NCBI GenBank assembly: GCA_002440085.1
Contig: DJRM01000080.1
Coordinates: forward strand, 1 to 7,061
Length of the DNA stretch: 7,061 nt
DNA from: Bacteroidales bacterium UBA6360
GTDB taxonomy: Bacteria > Bacteroidota > Bacteroidia > Bacteroidales > UBA932
Direction of reading: 5' to 3'
Below are positions 6,329 to 7,061 of the stretch, piece by piece. A program made the position numbers and the translations under genes. The notes under the pieces were generated by a model. It was not told the DNA's origin. It saw nothing but the letters and a program-made list of their open reading frames with translations, and searched no databases. Numbering within the stretch: the stretch's first letter is position 1; each line of letters opens with the position of its first letter.

Positions 6329-6366
6329 ATCTGTCGCTACACATCCAGCGACAGATCATCTGTCGT
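6329..6366. repeat. Repeat hairpin between the cyclotransferase gene and the riboswitch
   Basis: ATCTGTCGCT (6329-6338) and AGCGACAGAT (6347-6356) are exact reverse complements around an 8-base loop. A third copy, ATCTGTCG (6358-6365), can pair with the middle copy to form an alternative 8-bp hairpin with a 1-base loop. The hairpin lies about 50 bases after the stop codon of the cyclotransferase gene. It lacks a proper U tract on the minus strand (GATATATAAAATAATC follows), so it could be a weak terminator or an mRNA 3' end stabiliser, or a protein-binding site upstream of the riboswitch transcript. Confidence 0.6.
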
Positions 6367-6405
6367 TGCATCACCCGGCAAAATCGCTTGGCGGTCAATC
6401 CGCTT

Positions 6406-7061
6406 TTATTTGCATTTTACTTCAATCTCGAATAATTTAGGCCACAGCTTGCCGGTGATGTAAATTTTCCCATCGGCCGGATTATAGGCGATGCCGTTCA
6501 GCACGTCGGTCTCCGGTGTCCGCAGGTCTTCGCGCAGCAGTCCTCGGCAGTCGATGATTTTCTCTACGGCTCCGTTTTCCGGATTTATGACGACGATGAA
6601 GTCGCTCGTATATACATTCGCCCAAATCTTCCCGTCAATCCATTCAAGTTCATTCAGCAGCCCCACGGATTTCCGTCCGTTCTTGACGACGATTCTCCTC
6701 TGAACCTTAAAATTTGCGTCGAGGAAATATATGTTCGAGCTTCCGTCGCTCATTATCAATGATTTGCCGTCAGTCGTAAGACCCCAGCCCTCGCGTGGAT
6801 TGACGATGCTGCGCTCGAACTTGAGGGTGTTCGCGTCATAGACAAGAGCCACATAGTTGCGCCATGTCAGATAGTACAGCTTGTCGCCGAAAATCACCGA
6901 GCCTTCGCCGAAATATTTCCTGTCGATGTCGAACCTGCGGCTGCGCTCCCCCGTCGGGATGTCAACCTCGCAGAAATAGGAATGGCCATACTGTCCGGTG
7001 CTCTCGTAGAGACGTCCGTCATGGAAGAACAGCCCCTGAGTGTAGGATTCCGTGGAATGGG
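6406..7061 (-). CDS. Glutaminyl-peptide cyclotransferase, plant type (5' end outside window)
   Basis: The frame is open from the right edge to TAA 6406-6408 and gives 217 residues; the start and signal sequence lie beyond 7061. The first residues, STESYTQGLFFHDGRLYEST followed by GQYGHS, show that the gene extends upstream of the GTG at 6895-6897, which is not the start. The protein carries the run of motifs of the five-bladed beta-propeller glutamine cyclotransferase family (PF05096): YTQGL (6-10), YESTGQYG (18-25), YFGEG (49-53), YYLTWRN (62-68), GWGLTTDG (91-98), MSDGS (103-107), LLNELEWIDGKIWANVY (134-150), VLNGIAYNP (186-194) and TGKLWPKLFEI (202-212). These enzymes turn N-terminal Gln into pyroglutamate on exported proteins, releasing ammonia, and should act in the periplasm here. 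This fits the Bacteroidota habit of exposing Gln after signal-peptide cleavage, seen in two other products of this window. It is transcribed toward the riboswitch-receptor unit, separated by the repeat hairpin. Confidence 0.92.
   Translation of the reverse strand, partial: HSTESYTQGLFFHDGRLYESTGQYGHSYFCEVDIPTGERSRRFDIDRKYFGEGSVIFGDKLYYLTWRNYVALVYDANTLKFERSIVNPREGWGLTTDGKSLIMSDGSSNIYFLDANFKVQRRIVVKNGRKSVGLLNELEWIDGKIWANVYTSDFIVVINPENGAVEKIIDCRGLLREDLRTPETDVLNGIAYNPADGKIYITGKLWPKLFEIEVKCK

Overview
The window looks like chromosomal DNA from a member of the Bacteroidales (Bacteroidota), probably a host-associated one. Four things point there: promoters of the Bacteroidota form TTTG-N19-TAnnTTTG, start codons without a clear Shine-Dalgarno sequence, secreted proteins with Gln just after the predicted signal-peptide cleavage site, and a gene set typical of gut Bacteroidales (TonB-dependent receptor, NahK-like sugar kinase, DUF4143 ATPases). 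I cannot name the genus. Apart from a short transposase fragment at the left edge, every gene is on the minus strand, so transcription runs from high to low coordinates.

In transcription order: (1) 6406-7061 is the C-terminal 217 residues of a plant-type glutaminyl-peptide cyclotransferase whose start lies outside the window. (2) 6313-6405 is a spacer with a strong hairpin built from repeats of ATCTGTCG. (3) 6228-6312 is a TPP (thiamin pyrophosphate) riboswitch, followed by a leader of about 78 nt and an 811-residue TonB-dependent outer-membrane receptor (3715-6150). The receptor is best read as a thiamin-compound importer repressed by TPP. (4) A rho-independent terminator (3609-3644) separates it from (5) a 358-residue NahK-type N-acetylhexosamine 1-kinase (2509-3585). 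(6) 1659-2427 is a broken AAA/DUF4143 ATPase gene: its N-terminus is followed at once, in another frame, by its C-terminal half, so the nucleotide-binding core is missing, and its 3' end is missing too. (7) 427-1584 is an intact AAA_14/DUF4143 ATPase of a different subfamily, behind a canonical promoter embedded in a perfect 11-bp inverted repeat. (8) 94-336 is the promoter-proximal stub of a secreted OmpA-like protein, cut off where a plus-strand transposase fragment (1-153) meets it.

The right two thirds (receptor, kinase, cyclotransferase) is ordinary, well-preserved nutrient and envelope biology. The left third is a decay zone: two truncated genes, one transposase scrap and one surviving orphan ATPase. 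I see no convincing new multi-gene system. The most interesting signals are the promoter-embedded inverted repeat, the doubly deleted ATPase next to an intact relative, the repeat hairpin ahead of the riboswitch, and the unclear promoter of the kinase just behind the riboswitch-controlled gene.
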